Source of the DNA: Actinokineospora baliensis | GTDB taxonomy: Bacteria > Actinomycetota > Actinomycetes > Mycobacteriales > Pseudonocardiaceae | Length of the DNA stretch: 64,000 bases | Direction: 5' to 3' | NCBI RefSeq assembly: GCF_016907695.1 | Contig: NZ_JAFBCK010000001.1 | Location: forward strand, 6,002,001-6,066,000 | Notes under the pieces: generated by a model | The model's input: the letters and a program-made list of their open reading frames with translations, nothing else | What the model was told of the DNA's origin: nothing | Databases searched by the model: none | In this document: positions 52,672 through 60,908 of the stretch, in pieces | Numbering within the stretch: position 1 is the stretch's first letter | How the letters are laid out: every line of letters begins with the position of its first letter | Translations under genes and position numbers: made by a program

Positions 52672-54023
52672 CGCGGGTCGTCATCGCCGCTCCGGGCTCC
52701 GGCAGCGGCAAGACGACCGTGGCGACGGGGCTCATGGCCGCGCTGCGCGCGCGTGGGCACGTGGTGGCGCCGTTCAAGGTCGGGCCGGACTACATCGACC
52801 CCGGGTACCACACGCTCGCCTCGGGGCGCCCCGGCCGCAACCTCGATCCCGTGCTGGTCGGCACCCACCGCATCGGACCGCTGTTCCGCCACGGCGCGAC
52901 CGGCGCGGACATCGCCGTGGTCGAGGGCGTGATGGGCCTGTTCGACGGGCGGGTCGGGCACCACGTCGAGGAAGGCGGGCTGGGGTCGACCGCGCACGTG
53001 GCCGGGCTGCTCGCGGCGCCGGTGCTGCTGGTGGTCGACGCGCGGGGGCAGAGCACGAGCCTTGCCGCGCTACTGCACGGGTTCCGGTCGTTCCGGCCCG
53101 GGGTGCGGATCGCCGGGGTGGTGCTCAACCGGGTCGGGTCGGACCGGCACGAGCAGGTGCTGCGCGAGGCCTGCGGCGAGGTCGGGCTGCCGGTGTTGGG
53201 GGCCGTGCGGCGGGCGGGCGAGGTGGATGTACCGTCGCGGCACCTGGGTTTGGTCCCGGCGGCCGAGCACGGGACGCCCGCGGTGCGGGCCGTCGCGGCG
53301 ATGGCGGCGTTGATCGAGTCCTCTGTGGACTTGGACGCGGTGGTGCGGTTGGCGCGGTCGGCCGGGCCGCTCGACGGTCCGGTGTGGATCGCGGCGGACG
53401 AGGTCACGCCGGTGCCCGGGCGGCCGGTGGTGGCGGTGGCGGGCGGACCGGCGTTCACGTTCGGCTACGCGGAACACGCGGAACTGCTGCGCGCTGCCGG
53501 TGCGGACGTGGCGATCGTCGACCCGTTGCGCGACGAGCGGCTTCCCCCGGATACAGCCGCCTTGGTACTGCCGGGCGGCTTCCCGGAGGCGCACGCGGAA
53601 GCGTTGTCCGCCAACACTCCCCTCCGCGAGGAGGTTTTGACTTTCGCTCGCGCGGGCCGCCCGATCCACGCCGAATGCGGCGGCCTGCTCTACCTCGCCA
53701 AACACCTCGACGGCCACCCCATGGCAGGCGTGATCGACGCCGAAGCCACCATGACCCCCCGCCTACTCCTGGGCTACCGCGACGCTGTGGCGACCGCGGG
53801 TTCGGTGCTGCACACCGAAGGCACCCGGGTGACCGGCCACGAGTTCCACCGCACCCGCCTCACCCCCGCCCACCCCAGCACCCCCGCCTGGACCTGGCGA
53901 GACCACGACGGCACACCGCACGGGGAGGGCTTCACCACCGGCCCCCTGCACGCGTCGTACCTGCACACCCACCCCGCGGGCAACCCCCAAGCCATCGCCC
54001 ACTTCGTCCGCGCCGCAACCTAA
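52665..54023 (+). CDS. cobB: Hydrogenobyrinate/cobyrinate a,c-diamide synthase
   Basis: 452 residues, CobB/CbiA family. An N-terminal dethiobiotin-synthetase-like ATPase has PGSGSGKTTVATGLMAAL (P-loop), KVGPDYIDPGYH and EGVMGLFDG; the C-terminal class I glutamine amidotransferase has LPGGFPEAHAEALS, HAECGGLLYLAK (nucleophilic Cys) and a C-terminal YLHTHPAGNPQAIAHFVRAAT with the second catalytic His. It amidates the a and c side chains, giving the CobN substrate. The GTG at 52665 (MVARVV) overlaps cobO and has AAGGG six bases upstream. Its last codons are repeated three more times downstream. Confidence 0.93.
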   Translation: MVARVVIAAPGSGSGKTTVATGLMAALRARGHVVAPFKVGPDYIDPGYHTLASGRPGRNLDPVLVGTHRIGPLFRHGATGADIAVVEGVMGLFDGRVGHHVEEGGLGSTAHVAGLLAAPVLLVVDARGQSTSLAALLHGFRSFRPGVRIAGVVLNRVGSDRHEQVLREACGEVGLPVLGAVRRAGEVDVPSRHLGLVPAAEHGTPAVRAVAAMAALIESSVDLDAVVRLARSAGPLDGPVWIAADEVTPVPGRPVVAVAGGPAFTFGYAEHAELLRAAGADVAIVDPLRDERLPPDTAALVLPGGFPEAHAEALSANTPLREEVLTFARAGRPIHAECGGLLYLAKHLDGHPMAGVIDAEATMTPRLLLGYRDAVATAGSVLHTEGTRVTGHEFHRTRLTPAHPSTPAWTWRDHDGTPHGEGFTTGPLHASYLHTHPAGNPQAIAHFVRAAT

Positions 54024-54643
54024 ACCACCACCTCGGGCGCCGCGTGCATGACCACAGGCGGCCACACACCCCCCCGGCCAACGCACGCACTGCCGACTTC
54101 GCCCAGTGGCGGCACCGCAGGCGGCCGCAGACTCGACGGGAGGCGCCCACGCTCAGGCTGCCACACCGTGTGGCCGCACGCCGAACAGCGCAGCGGACCG
54201 CTGGCTACCAACTCGGCAATCCCCAAGCTAGCGCACCCCACTGCCAGCTTCGTCCGCGCCGCAACCCAGACCGCCACGTCCGCCTCAGGCGCCGCGCGTG
54301 ACCGCAGGCTCGACGCGAGGCGGCCCCCGCTTTGGGCAAGCACACCATGCGGCCGCCCGCCGGGCGATGTAGCGGACCGATGGCTGCCCCAGCTGGCCCC
54401 TCTGCCAGCTTCGTTCACGCCGCAACCCAATCCGCCATGGGCGCCGCGCGTGACCGCAGGCGGCCCAGACTCGACACAGGCCTCTCCGCCCGGGGCCGCC
54501 ACACTGTGCGACCAACCGCCGGACAGCGCAGCGGATCGGTGGCTGCCACTCAGCGATCTTCCCCGGGCCAACGCACCCCACCACTGGCTTCACCCCCCAG
54601 CGGCAACCCCACCACCACCAGCTTCGTGCGCGCCGCGACCTAA
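54003..54643 (+). repeat. Degenerate tandem units carrying the cobB 3' end
   Basis: The cobB tail encoding FVRAAT (54003-54020) recurs at 54249-54266, 54410-54427 and 54623-54640. The copies are followed by related GGCGCCGCG-GTGACCGCAGGC segments and by GGACCG-TGGCTGCC-like segments further on, so whole units of roughly 160-250 bp are repeated with much drift. The last copy keeps the stop (ACC-TAA-ACC) and overlaps the stop codon of the opposite DUF6114 gene. Bases 54024-54639 hold no credible gene. Confidence 0.7.
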
Positions 54644-55053
54644 ACCGACGCGTCCTCTTCGGTTTCCTCCAACGCTTCTTCCGCCTTCGGTGCCGCCTTC
54701 TCCTTGCGGGGTGCCCAGGACGCAGCCATGGCGCCGCCGAGGATGCCGGAGAGGGAGCCGATGAAGAAGCCGCCCAGGTTGGTGAGGGGGAAGGCGGCGA
54801 CGGAGACCAGGACCGCGATCAGGCCTGCGATCACCCGGGTCTGGGGGCTGAACCACAGGCTGGCCGCCAGTACGGCCATGATCGAGCCGAGCAGGAGGCC
54901 GGAGACGCCTGCGATGCCGCTGGCTACCAGGACCTTGATCGGGGCGAGCGGCAGCACGAAGATCGGTACCGCGCCGACGAGCACGAACAGGCCGCCCCAG
55001 AAGGGGCGGGTTTTGCGCCACTGGCCGAAGGTGCGCCACAGCTGACCGATCAC
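54640..55053 (-). CDS. DUF6114-family membrane protein
   Basis: 137 residues: an N-terminal cytoplasmic segment with WRKTRPFWGG, about four membrane helices (about 22-115) and an acidic, Glu/Ala-rich tail. RKTRPFWGGLF, then VLPLAPIKV, are typical of the DUF6114 family, found in actinomycetes next to DUF6230 proteins as here. Function unknown. The GTG at 55053 has AAGGAGG five bases upstream; it lies 60 bp after the DUF6230 stop. Confidence 0.83.
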   Translation of the reverse strand: MIGQLWRTFGQWRKTRPFWGGLFVLVGAVPIFVLPLAPIKVLVASGIAGVSGLLLGSIMAVLAASLWFSPQTRVIAGLIAVLVSVAAFPLTNLGGFFIGSLSGILGGAMAASWAPRKEKAAPKAEEALEETEEDASV

Positions 55054-55113
55054 GTTCGCCTCCTTGAGGTGGGGCCCGGTCCGGCGGCGCGGACACCGCC
55101 GGACCGGGAGGTG

Positions 55114-55719
55114 CTAGCAGCCTGCGGCGCCGGGGACGACGCTGAGGCTGAGGTTGTCGAGCTTGAAGCTGCCCGCGATCTGGGCGGACAGGGCGTCCGC
55201 GCGCAGGTTGGTGATGTCGGCGGTGTTGGCCTGCAGGCCGAAGTCGCCTGCGCCCTTGCGGACCTCGGCCGGGCCCTTGGACAGCGAGTTGCTGGCCACG
55301 CCGAGGTCGAGGCCGGTGAACTCGCCGTTGCCGGTGAGGTTCTTGGCGTCGAGCAGCAAGTTCGCCGCCTGCAGCTCCTTGGTCGCCGGGTCCGAGTCAC
55401 CCGCGGTGATCTTGAAGGTGACCTGGCCGACGATCGGGACGTTCGGGATCACCCCGGCGCACAGCTTGCTCAGCTGGGCCGAGCTGAAGCCCGCGTAGGC
55501 CACGCCCTGGTCACCGGCGTTGTAGACGGTGCCCGCGAACCCGGTGCCCGCCACGCTCTCCGAGGTCAGCGTGATCGGCACCCCGGACACCGCGAAGGAC
55601 GCGGCGAGCAGGCCCTGGGCCATCGCGACGGTGATGGCGCCGATCGCGCCGATCGCCGGGACCGCGGTCAGGGCCGTGCGGCCCCACCGGGTCCGGCCCC
55701 GCTTGGCTTCCTCTGTCAT
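55114..55719 (-). CDS. DUF6230-family exported/anchored protein
   Basis: 201 residues: a basic N-terminus (KRGRTRWGRTAL), one hydrophobic helix (about 22-45) with no clear cleavage site, then a beta-rich extracytoplasmic domain (FAVSGVPITLTSES, LKIT-type strands, final VVPGAAGC). In actinomycetes this family pairs with DUF6114, and the two are probably a membrane/surface unit of unknown role. The ATG at 55719 has GGGAGG nine bases upstream. Confidence 0.83.
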   Translation of the reverse strand: MTEEAKRGRTRWGRTALTAVPAIGAIGAITVAMAQGLLAASFAVSGVPITLTSESVAGTGFAGTVYNAGDQGVAYAGFSSAQLSKLCAGVIPNVPIVGQVTFKITAGDSDPATKELQAANLLLDAKNLTGNGEFTGLDLGVASNSLSKGPAEVRKGAGDFGLQANTADITNLRADALSAQIAGSFKLDNLSLSVVPGAAGC

Positions 55720-56216
55720 GGACACGAGCCTCCCTGGTTCGTCGGGGCCGGACGCCGGGTGCGACCGGCCGCCCCGGGCGCCCGCCGAACCGGGGCCGGG
55801 CAGCCGCCACCCGCGTTCGTCGTGAGCGAACGCCCAGGTGGGGGGCTGTCGCGGCCGGGGATCGGGGTGCGCCGCACTGTGTGGGTGGGCAGATGGTGCC
55901 CGGGTGTGCGCCAGCCCACAAGCGCCCGTCCGGGCCGCCGGGGGCTGCCGCCGGAAGCTGGAGTGTGACGGCGAGTAACAGGTACCGTGGCGCACGTTAG
56001 CGACCACCCGCAATCTGACCGGTTTCGCCTACCGACCGTATTTCGATCTTCACTGATACGAGTGATGTTCGCGTTTGAGATCGACGGAGAGTTACCTTTG
56101 ACCACAGGTAACAGTTACGCAACATCGCAGTACCGCGGTGTTCACCTGAGCCACTCGGCCGGGTTGGGTTACCGCCAACCGGCCGAAGCGGCCACGATCC
56201 GGGAGAGGGCGGGTAC
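55720..56216. other. 497-bp intergenic region between divergent DUF6230 and lepB genes
   Basis: No credible gene. The left half is very GC-rich; the right half (56000-56130) is more A/T-rich, as expected of promoter DNA. It contains a perfect inverted repeat GTTACCT (56091-56097) / AGGTAAC (56106-56112) with an 8-base spacer, plus isolated GTAAC motifs nearby (55974 region and 56110-56118). The inverted repeat is a candidate operator for lepB, 105 bp before its start. Confidence 0.45.
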
Positions 56217-56807
56217 ATGGCGCTGACAACCCGCGGACGGGTGACCCGAGCCGCATTGGTCACACTCTGCGTCGTGACGGCGCTCACCCTGACGGCGGCG
56301 GGCCTCGGCTACGGCCTGTCGATGCGGGTGGACGGCCGCAGCATGGCCCCAACCCTGGCCGACGGCGAGCGGGTGCTGACCAACCCGCTCGCGGGCGACT
56401 ACACCCCCGCCCGACTCGACGTCGTGGTGCTCTCACCGCCCGGCCGTGAGGCACCGGCGGTCAAGCGGGTCATCGGCGTGCCAGGCGACCAGGTGCGCGC
56501 CGACGACGGCCGGATCCTGGTCCGCCCCGGCGGCAGCGGCCCGTGGCTGCAGGTGCTGACCGCCGCGGGCGACGCCTGGGGCCGCCCGCCCCGGCAGTGC
56601 TGCGAACCGACCGGCCGCGGTGGCACGGGCGGCGGGGTGACCGTCCCACCTGGACAGTACTGGGTGATCGGCGACAACCCGGCGGTGTCCGAGGACTCCC
56701 GCGAGTACGGCTGGGTGCCCGCGGACCGGATCAAGGCCCGACTGTGGCTTCGCTTGTGGCCACTGGGATCCGTCGACACCACACCAACTTTGCGCCCGGT
56801 GGAATGA
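56217..56807 (+). CDS. lepB: Signal peptidase I
   Basis: 196 residues, S26 family, anchored by one N-terminal helix (about 12-34). Catalytic Ser42 in GRSMAPTL and Lys83 in VKRVIGVPGD form the Ser/Lys dyad; the box E equivalent is GDNPAVSEDSREYGW. An insert with CCEP and a Gly-rich stretch (about 128-140) lies before the last conserved box. It cleaves signal peptides at the outer membrane face. Short among actinobacterial signal peptidases, so probably an extra, non-housekeeping copy (inference). The ATG at 56217 follows GAGAGG by eight bases. Confidence 0.87.
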   Translation: MALTTRGRVTRAALVTLCVVTALTLTAAGLGYGLSMRVDGRSMAPTLADGERVLTNPLAGDYTPARLDVVVLSPPGREAPAVKRVIGVPGDQVRADDGRILVRPGGSGPWLQVLTAAGDAWGRPPRQCCEPTGRGGTGGGVTVPPGQYWVIGDNPAVSEDSREYGWVPADRIKARLWLRLWPLGSVDTTPTLRPVE

Positions 56808-56810
56808 CAA

Positions 56811-56843
56811 CGGCCCCACCCTCCACAAGGGAAGATGGGGCCG
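56811..56843. terminator. Terminator between lepB and cbtA
   Basis: CGGCCCCA (56811-56818) pairs with TGGGGCCG (56836-56843). Located 3 bases after the lepB stop and 15 before the cbtA stop (convergent genes). Confidence 0.6.
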
Positions 56844-56858
56844 AAGTGCCGTGCGAGA

Positions 56859-57665
56859 TCAGGCCGTGCGGCTGCGGGTGATGCCCCGGTGCAGCAGGGC
56901 CGCGAAGGTCAACCCGATGCCCGCCCACAACACCGCGGACGTGCCGAGGGAGGCGATTCGGAACTGCCACAGCAGGTCGCCCGGGAAGCCTTCCGGGACC
57001 TCCTGGAAGGTGGGCAGCAGCTTGGCCACCAGGGTCACGATCACCGCGTACCCCACCCCGGCGGCCACAGTGGACCACCAGCCGCCCAGCTTCGGTGCCA
57101 GCGCCCTGGCCGCCGCGACGGCTGTCACCAGCAGTGCCAGGGAGATGGCGATCATCCCGAAGAACAGGCCGGTGCGCTCGCCGATGGTGTCGGGGTTGCC
57201 GACGGCGGGCGGGTTGGCCGGGTAGGTCAGGAACGGCACGAGGACCACGGCCAGGTAGCCCAAGCCCGCGACGGCGAGGGAGGTGGCTCGGGGGGTGAGC
57301 GAACCGACGCGGCCGTAGGCGAAGGCGAAGGCGAGGCTGAACAGACCGCCCAGGCCGAGGCCGTAGATGACCGCGCCGATGCCGAGGCCGCCGGTGGACT
57401 GGAACGCCCGCGACACGACCTCTTCCTCTTCGGCCTCGCCGTGGCTGTGTTCGGCGGCGGGCTGTTCGGCGGTCTCGCCGGGGTGCTGGTGACCGGCGCC
57501 CGCCTCTTCGATGGAGATGGCGCGTTCGACGGCGGGCTCACCGAAGGCGGAGGCGAACCCGAACGCGAGCAGGCCGCCGACCAGTCCCGCCAGCAGGCCC
57601 CAGACGAGCAAGGAGCGGACGGTGAGGGTGGCGGCTGGGGCGGTCGGCGTCTCGGTCAGTGGCAC
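56859..57665 (-). CDS. cbtA: Cobalt transporter subunit CbtA
   Basis: 268 residues with about six membrane helices and a His/Glu-rich metal-binding loop between helices 1 and 2 (GHQHPGE, EHSHGEAEEEE, about residues 49-72). CbtA is a predicted B12-controlled cobalt uptake protein working with CbtB. The GTG at 57665 overlaps the cbtB stop region by 10 bases. Both lie under a cobalamin riboswitch, linking the gene to the cobaltochelatase genes upstream in the window. Confidence 0.88.
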   Translation of the reverse strand: MPLTETPTAPAATLTVRSLLVWGLLAGLVGGLLAFGFASAFGEPAVERAISIEEAGAGHQHPGETAEQPAAEHSHGEAEEEEVVSRAFQSTGGLGIGAVIYGLGLGGLFSLAFAFAYGRVGSLTPRATSLAVAGLGYLAVVLVPFLTYPANPPAVGNPDTIGERTGLFFGMIAISLALLVTAVAAARALAPKLGGWWSTVAAGVGYAVIVTLVAKLLPTFQEVPEGFPGDLLWQFRIASLGTSAVLWAGIGLTFAALLHRGITRSRTA

Positions 57666-57859
57666 GGGAAGCCCAGCAGGTGCCGCGCGTCGTGGACCAG
57701 CTCGTGCACCGTGGTCCCCTCGAAGACCGCGAGGGCGCCCTGTTCGGCGCCGACGAAGTAGAGGGCGATGAGCGAGATGATCCCGGCGAACACGGCGTAC
57801 GGCAGGATCTGCCGCACCGGGATGCTCACGGGGGTGGGAATCGCGACGGCATGCGTCAT
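57656..57859 (-). CDS. cbtB: Cobalt transporter subunit CbtB
   Basis: 67 residues with one membrane helix (about 20-40) and the family C-terminal His motif HELVHDARHLLGFPCH. The ATG at 57859 has GAGGAGG upstream. First gene of cbtBA, with a cobalamin aptamer in its leader. Confidence 0.9.
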   Translation of the reverse strand: MTHAVAIPTPVSIPVRQILPYAVFAGIISLIALYFVGAEQGALAVFEGTTVHELVHDARHLLGFPCH

Positions 57860-57911
57860 GGGAGCCTCCTCGGGGCTTCACGCGGCCCGGTCGGTGGAGC
57901 GTTGGACGGTG

Positions 57912-57992
57912 GAGGGTCTGACTGCGGGGGCGCTGGCTCCCGGTCACAGTGGCGCGGCCGTGCCGGAGTCACACCGGCTTCCTCTTACCATC
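57912..57992 (-). promoter_or_regulatory. Compact cobalamin riboswitch upstream of cbtB
   Basis: Minus strand: GAGGAAGCCGGTG-TGACTCCGG (from about 57984), GCCACTGTGACC (about 57953-57942) directly followed by GGGAGCCAGCGCCC and CAGTCAGACCC. The conserved 5' core and GCCACTG are present, but the long segment between GCCACTG and the GAGCCAG box seen in the other two riboswitches of this window is missing. Confidence 0.8.
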
Positions 57993-58075
57993 AGGGTCGA
58001 TTCGGCAACGTAGGTCAGCGCGCGACGCGGTGTCAACGCGGTCCAAGATCAAGTCATGGTCACGGTGGGTGGGAT

Positions 58076-58651
58076 ATGTCATCGTCACGGGTGCTGCTGC
58101 TCTGCCACGGCGCGACCAGCGCGACCAGGGCCGCCGCCTTCCCCGGCGACGAGCCGCTGCTCGACCCGGCGGCCGCCACCGCCACCCCGCTCCAGCGCGG
58201 GGTCGGCACCGACCGGGCGGACCTGGTGCTGCGCGGCCCGGCGCTGCGGTGCGCGCAGACCGCGGCCGCCCTCGGCCTCGACGCCGCGCCCGACGAGCGG
58301 CTGCGCGACCTCGACCACGGTTCGTGGCGCGGTCGCGCGCTCGACGAGGTGGCCGCCGCCGACCCGGACGGCATGGCGCGCTGGCTCACCGACCCGGAGG
58401 CCGCCCCGCACGGCGGCGAGTCGGTCGCCGACCTCACCCGCCGCGTCGGCGGCTGGCTCGACGACCTCCCGATCGGCGCCCGCACCGTCGCGGTGACCCA
58501 CCCCGCGGTCGTCAAGGCGGCGATCGCGCACGCGCTCGGCGCCGGGCCCACCGCGTTCTGGCGGGTCGACGTGGCGCCGTTGTCGCGCACCGCGCTGCGC
58601 GGTGGAGCGGGCCGGTGGGCGCTGCGCTGGATTGTCGCCGGTACCGGTTGA
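58076..58651 (+). CDS. Histidine-phosphatase-superfamily protein with altered RHG motif
   Basis: 191 residues. The fold is that of phosphoglycerate mutase/CobC-type phosphatases: LLLCHGATSATR at the N-terminus, GPALRCAQTAAAL, LRDLDHGSWRGR, and the second His in TVAVTHPAVVKAAIAHAL. The first motif is normally RHG; here it is CHG, so the Arg that binds phosphate is missing while the phospho-accepting His remains. It may have reduced or different activity. Location beside cbtBA makes a corrinoid-related role (alpha-ribazole phosphatase-like) conceivable but unproven. The ATG at 58076 lacks a strong ribosome site. Confidence 0.72.
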   Translation: MSSSRVLLLCHGATSATRAAAFPGDEPLLDPAAATATPLQRGVGTDRADLVLRGPALRCAQTAAALGLDAAPDERLRDLDHGSWRGRALDEVAAADPDGMARWLTDPEAAPHGGESVADLTRRVGGWLDDLPIGARTVAVTHPAVVKAAIAHALGAGPTAFWRVDVAPLSRTALRGGAGRWALRWIVAGTG

Positions 58652-59087
58652 TCCCATTTCCGCAATGCGCTGACGCGATTCGCTGGAATTGCACAGCGGG
58701 ATTCGTCTGCGCCATTTGGGCCGAACAGGCCATCAGCCGCGCGTATCGGTGGTGACGCTGCGGCACCATCCGCCCCGGCGGTCGGGTGGGCGGGACTCCA
58801 GTTGCCGGAGCGATATCCCCACCCGGGGTCGCCACCCGGACACCCACGGTGAACGCGAGCCATAAGGTCACCAACAACCCCACCGCCGCGCGAGCCGGTA
58901 ACGGCGACTGGTCAATTCGGGGGCTTCACCTGCCCGCCCTTGCGCGGTGCGCGAATGTCGTGGACGCTCAACGCACCGATCACCCCCGAGGGATTCCCGG
59001 GCGTGCCGCCGTGCGGGCGCCACCCGGTGCGGGGGTGGGGCGCACACGAAACCGGACGGGCTCGCGGAGGAGAGCGGTGACGCCGTG
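58652..59087. other. 436-bp gap before the DevS-like kinase gene
   Basis: Nothing recognisable apart from being more A/T-rich at its left end (58652-58750), where a promoter could lie. Looked for the inverted repeat bound by DevR (GGGAC/GTCCC type) and did not see it. Confidence 0.4.
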
Positions 59088-60908
59088 ATGGAGGCTGGTG
59101 CGGGCGCCCCGGGTGGCCCGGACGAGGCCGCCGCCGCCGCGTCGACCGGGGCGGGTCTGGCCGAGTTGATGGCTTCGGCGCACCGGGACAACCTCTTCCG
59201 GGGCTTGGTCGACCGGGCCGCGGCCGCCGAGGTGTCGCAGGAGCGGGTGCGCCACCTGCTCGACGCGGTGCTGTCGGTGGCCAGCGACCTGTCGTTGCCC
59301 GACGTGCTGCGCCGCATCGTGACCGCGGGCTGCGAACTCGCCGGTGCCCGCTACGGCGCCCTCGGCGTGCTCGGCCAGGACGGGCACCTCGTCGAGTTCA
59401 CCCACACCGGGATGAGCGAGGGGGTGCAGGCGGCCATCGGCGCCCCGCCGGTCGGCAAGGGCGTGCTGGGGCTGGTGATCGAGCGCCCGGAGCCGCTGCG
59501 GGTGCCGGACCTGGCGCTGCACCCCGAAGCCGCCGGGTTCCCGCCGGACCACCCGCCGATGAGCTCGTTCCTCGGTGTGCCGATCCGGGTCCGCGGCGAG
59601 GTGTTCGGCAACCTCTACCTCACCGAGAAGCTCGACGGCCGCGCCTTCACCCAGGAGGACGAGGACGTCGTGGTGGCGCTGGCCGCGGCGGCGGGCATGG
59701 CGGTGGAGAACGCCAGGCACTTCGACCGCAGCCACCGCAGGGAGCGCTGGCTGCGCGCGACCACCGAGGTCACCGCGGTGCTGCGGACCAGCCAGTGCAA
59801 CTCGACCGGGATGGTGCTGCTGGCCAAGCGGGCCAGGGAGACCGCGGGCGCGGTGATGGCGTTCGTCGCGGTGCCCGCAGGCCCGGAGCACCTGCGGATG
59901 GCCACCGTCGACGGCGTGCTCGCGGAGGAGCTGACCGGGGAACGCCTCTGCACCCTCGACAGCATCACCGGCGACGTCTACGTGACCGGTCGGGCGCGGC
60001 TGCTCACCGAGGTCGCCAAGGCGACGCTGACCCGCTCCCCCGCGCTGTTCCAGCAGCTGCCGGACGGGATCAGCGACCTGGGCCCGGCGATGTTCGTCCC
60101 GCTCACGACGGGCGCGCGCACCAGCGGGGTGCTGATGGTGGCCCGCGAGCACGGCGGGGCCCGGTTCGACCAGGACGACCTGCGGATGATCACCGACTTC
60201 GCCACGCACGCCGCGCTGGCCATCGACTTCGCCGACGCCCAGCAGGACCGCCAGCGCCTGGCGCTCTACGAGGAGCGCGACCGCATCGCCCGCGACCTGC
60301 ACGACCTGGTGATCCAACGGCTGTTCGCGATCGGGCTCGGCCTGCAGGGCCTCAAGCGGGTGCCCGACACCCCGGACGCGCCGGAGCGGCTGACCGGGTT
60401 CATCGGCGAGATCGACCAGACCATCCGGGAGATCCGGCGCAGCATCTTCTCGTTGCAGCAGCCCACCGGCGGCCCCTACAGCCTGCGCGGCGAGGTGCTG
60501 CGGGCGATCTCCGAGGCGACGGTGACGCTGGGGTTCGAGCCGACCGTGCGGCTGGAGGGCCCGCTGGACTCGGTGGTGCCCGCCGACGTGGCGCTCGACC
60601 TGATGGCGACGCTGCGCGAGGCGCTGTCGAACGTGGTGCGCCACGCCGGGGCGGGCAGCGTGGCGCTGACGGTGTCGGTTGACCGGCACGCGCGGCGGCT
60701 GCGGCTGCTGGTGCAGGACGACGGCGCGGGCCTGCCCGACGACATCGCCCACCGGGGCGGGCTGGCCAACATGGTGCAGCGGGCCCGCCGGTGGGACGGG
60801 GATTGCGTGATCGACTCGCCCGCGGTGGGCGGGACCAGGGTCGACTGGGACGTGCCGCTGGCCAGGCACGCCGGGTCGGCGGCACGAGGCCAGGAGGCGC
60901 GTGGATGA
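59088..60908 (+). CDS. devS: DevS/DosT-like GAF sensor histidine kinase
   Basis: 606 residues: GAF-A (about 70-210), GAF-B (about 230-385), HisKA_3 dimerisation domain with H405 in RIARDLHDLVIQRLF, and a C-terminal ATPase with NVVRHAG. GAF-A contains GFPPDHPPMSSFLGVP; its His155 aligns with His149 of M. tuberculosis DevS, the proximal heme ligand, in the same PPxHPPM context. It may therefore sense O2, NO or CO through heme. The DevR gene follows with an ATGA overlap. ATG 59088 chosen; a GTG one codon earlier is equally possible. N-terminal 25 residues are Ala/Gly-rich and poorly conserved. Confidence 0.88.
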   Translation: MEAGAGAPGGPDEAAAAASTGAGLAELMASAHRDNLFRGLVDRAAAAEVSQERVRHLLDAVLSVASDLSLPDVLRRIVTAGCELAGARYGALGVLGQDGHLVEFTHTGMSEGVQAAIGAPPVGKGVLGLVIERPEPLRVPDLALHPEAAGFPPDHPPMSSFLGVPIRVRGEVFGNLYLTEKLDGRAFTQEDEDVVVALAAAAGMAVENARHFDRSHRRERWLRATTEVTAVLRTSQCNSTGMVLLAKRARETAGAVMAFVAVPAGPEHLRMATVDGVLAEELTGERLCTLDSITGDVYVTGRARLLTEVAKATLTRSPALFQQLPDGISDLGPAMFVPLTTGARTSGVLMVAREHGGARFDQDDLRMITDFATHAALAIDFADAQQDRQRLALYEERDRIARDLHDLVIQRLFAIGLGLQGLKRVPDTPDAPERLTGFIGEIDQTIREIRRSIFSLQQPTGGPYSLRGEVLRAISEATVTLGFEPTVRLEGPLDSVVPADVALDLMATLREALSNVVRHAGAGSVALTVSVDRHARRLRLLVQDDGAGLPDDIAHRGGLANMVQRARRWDGDCVIDSPAVGGTRVDWDVPLARHAGSAARGQEARG

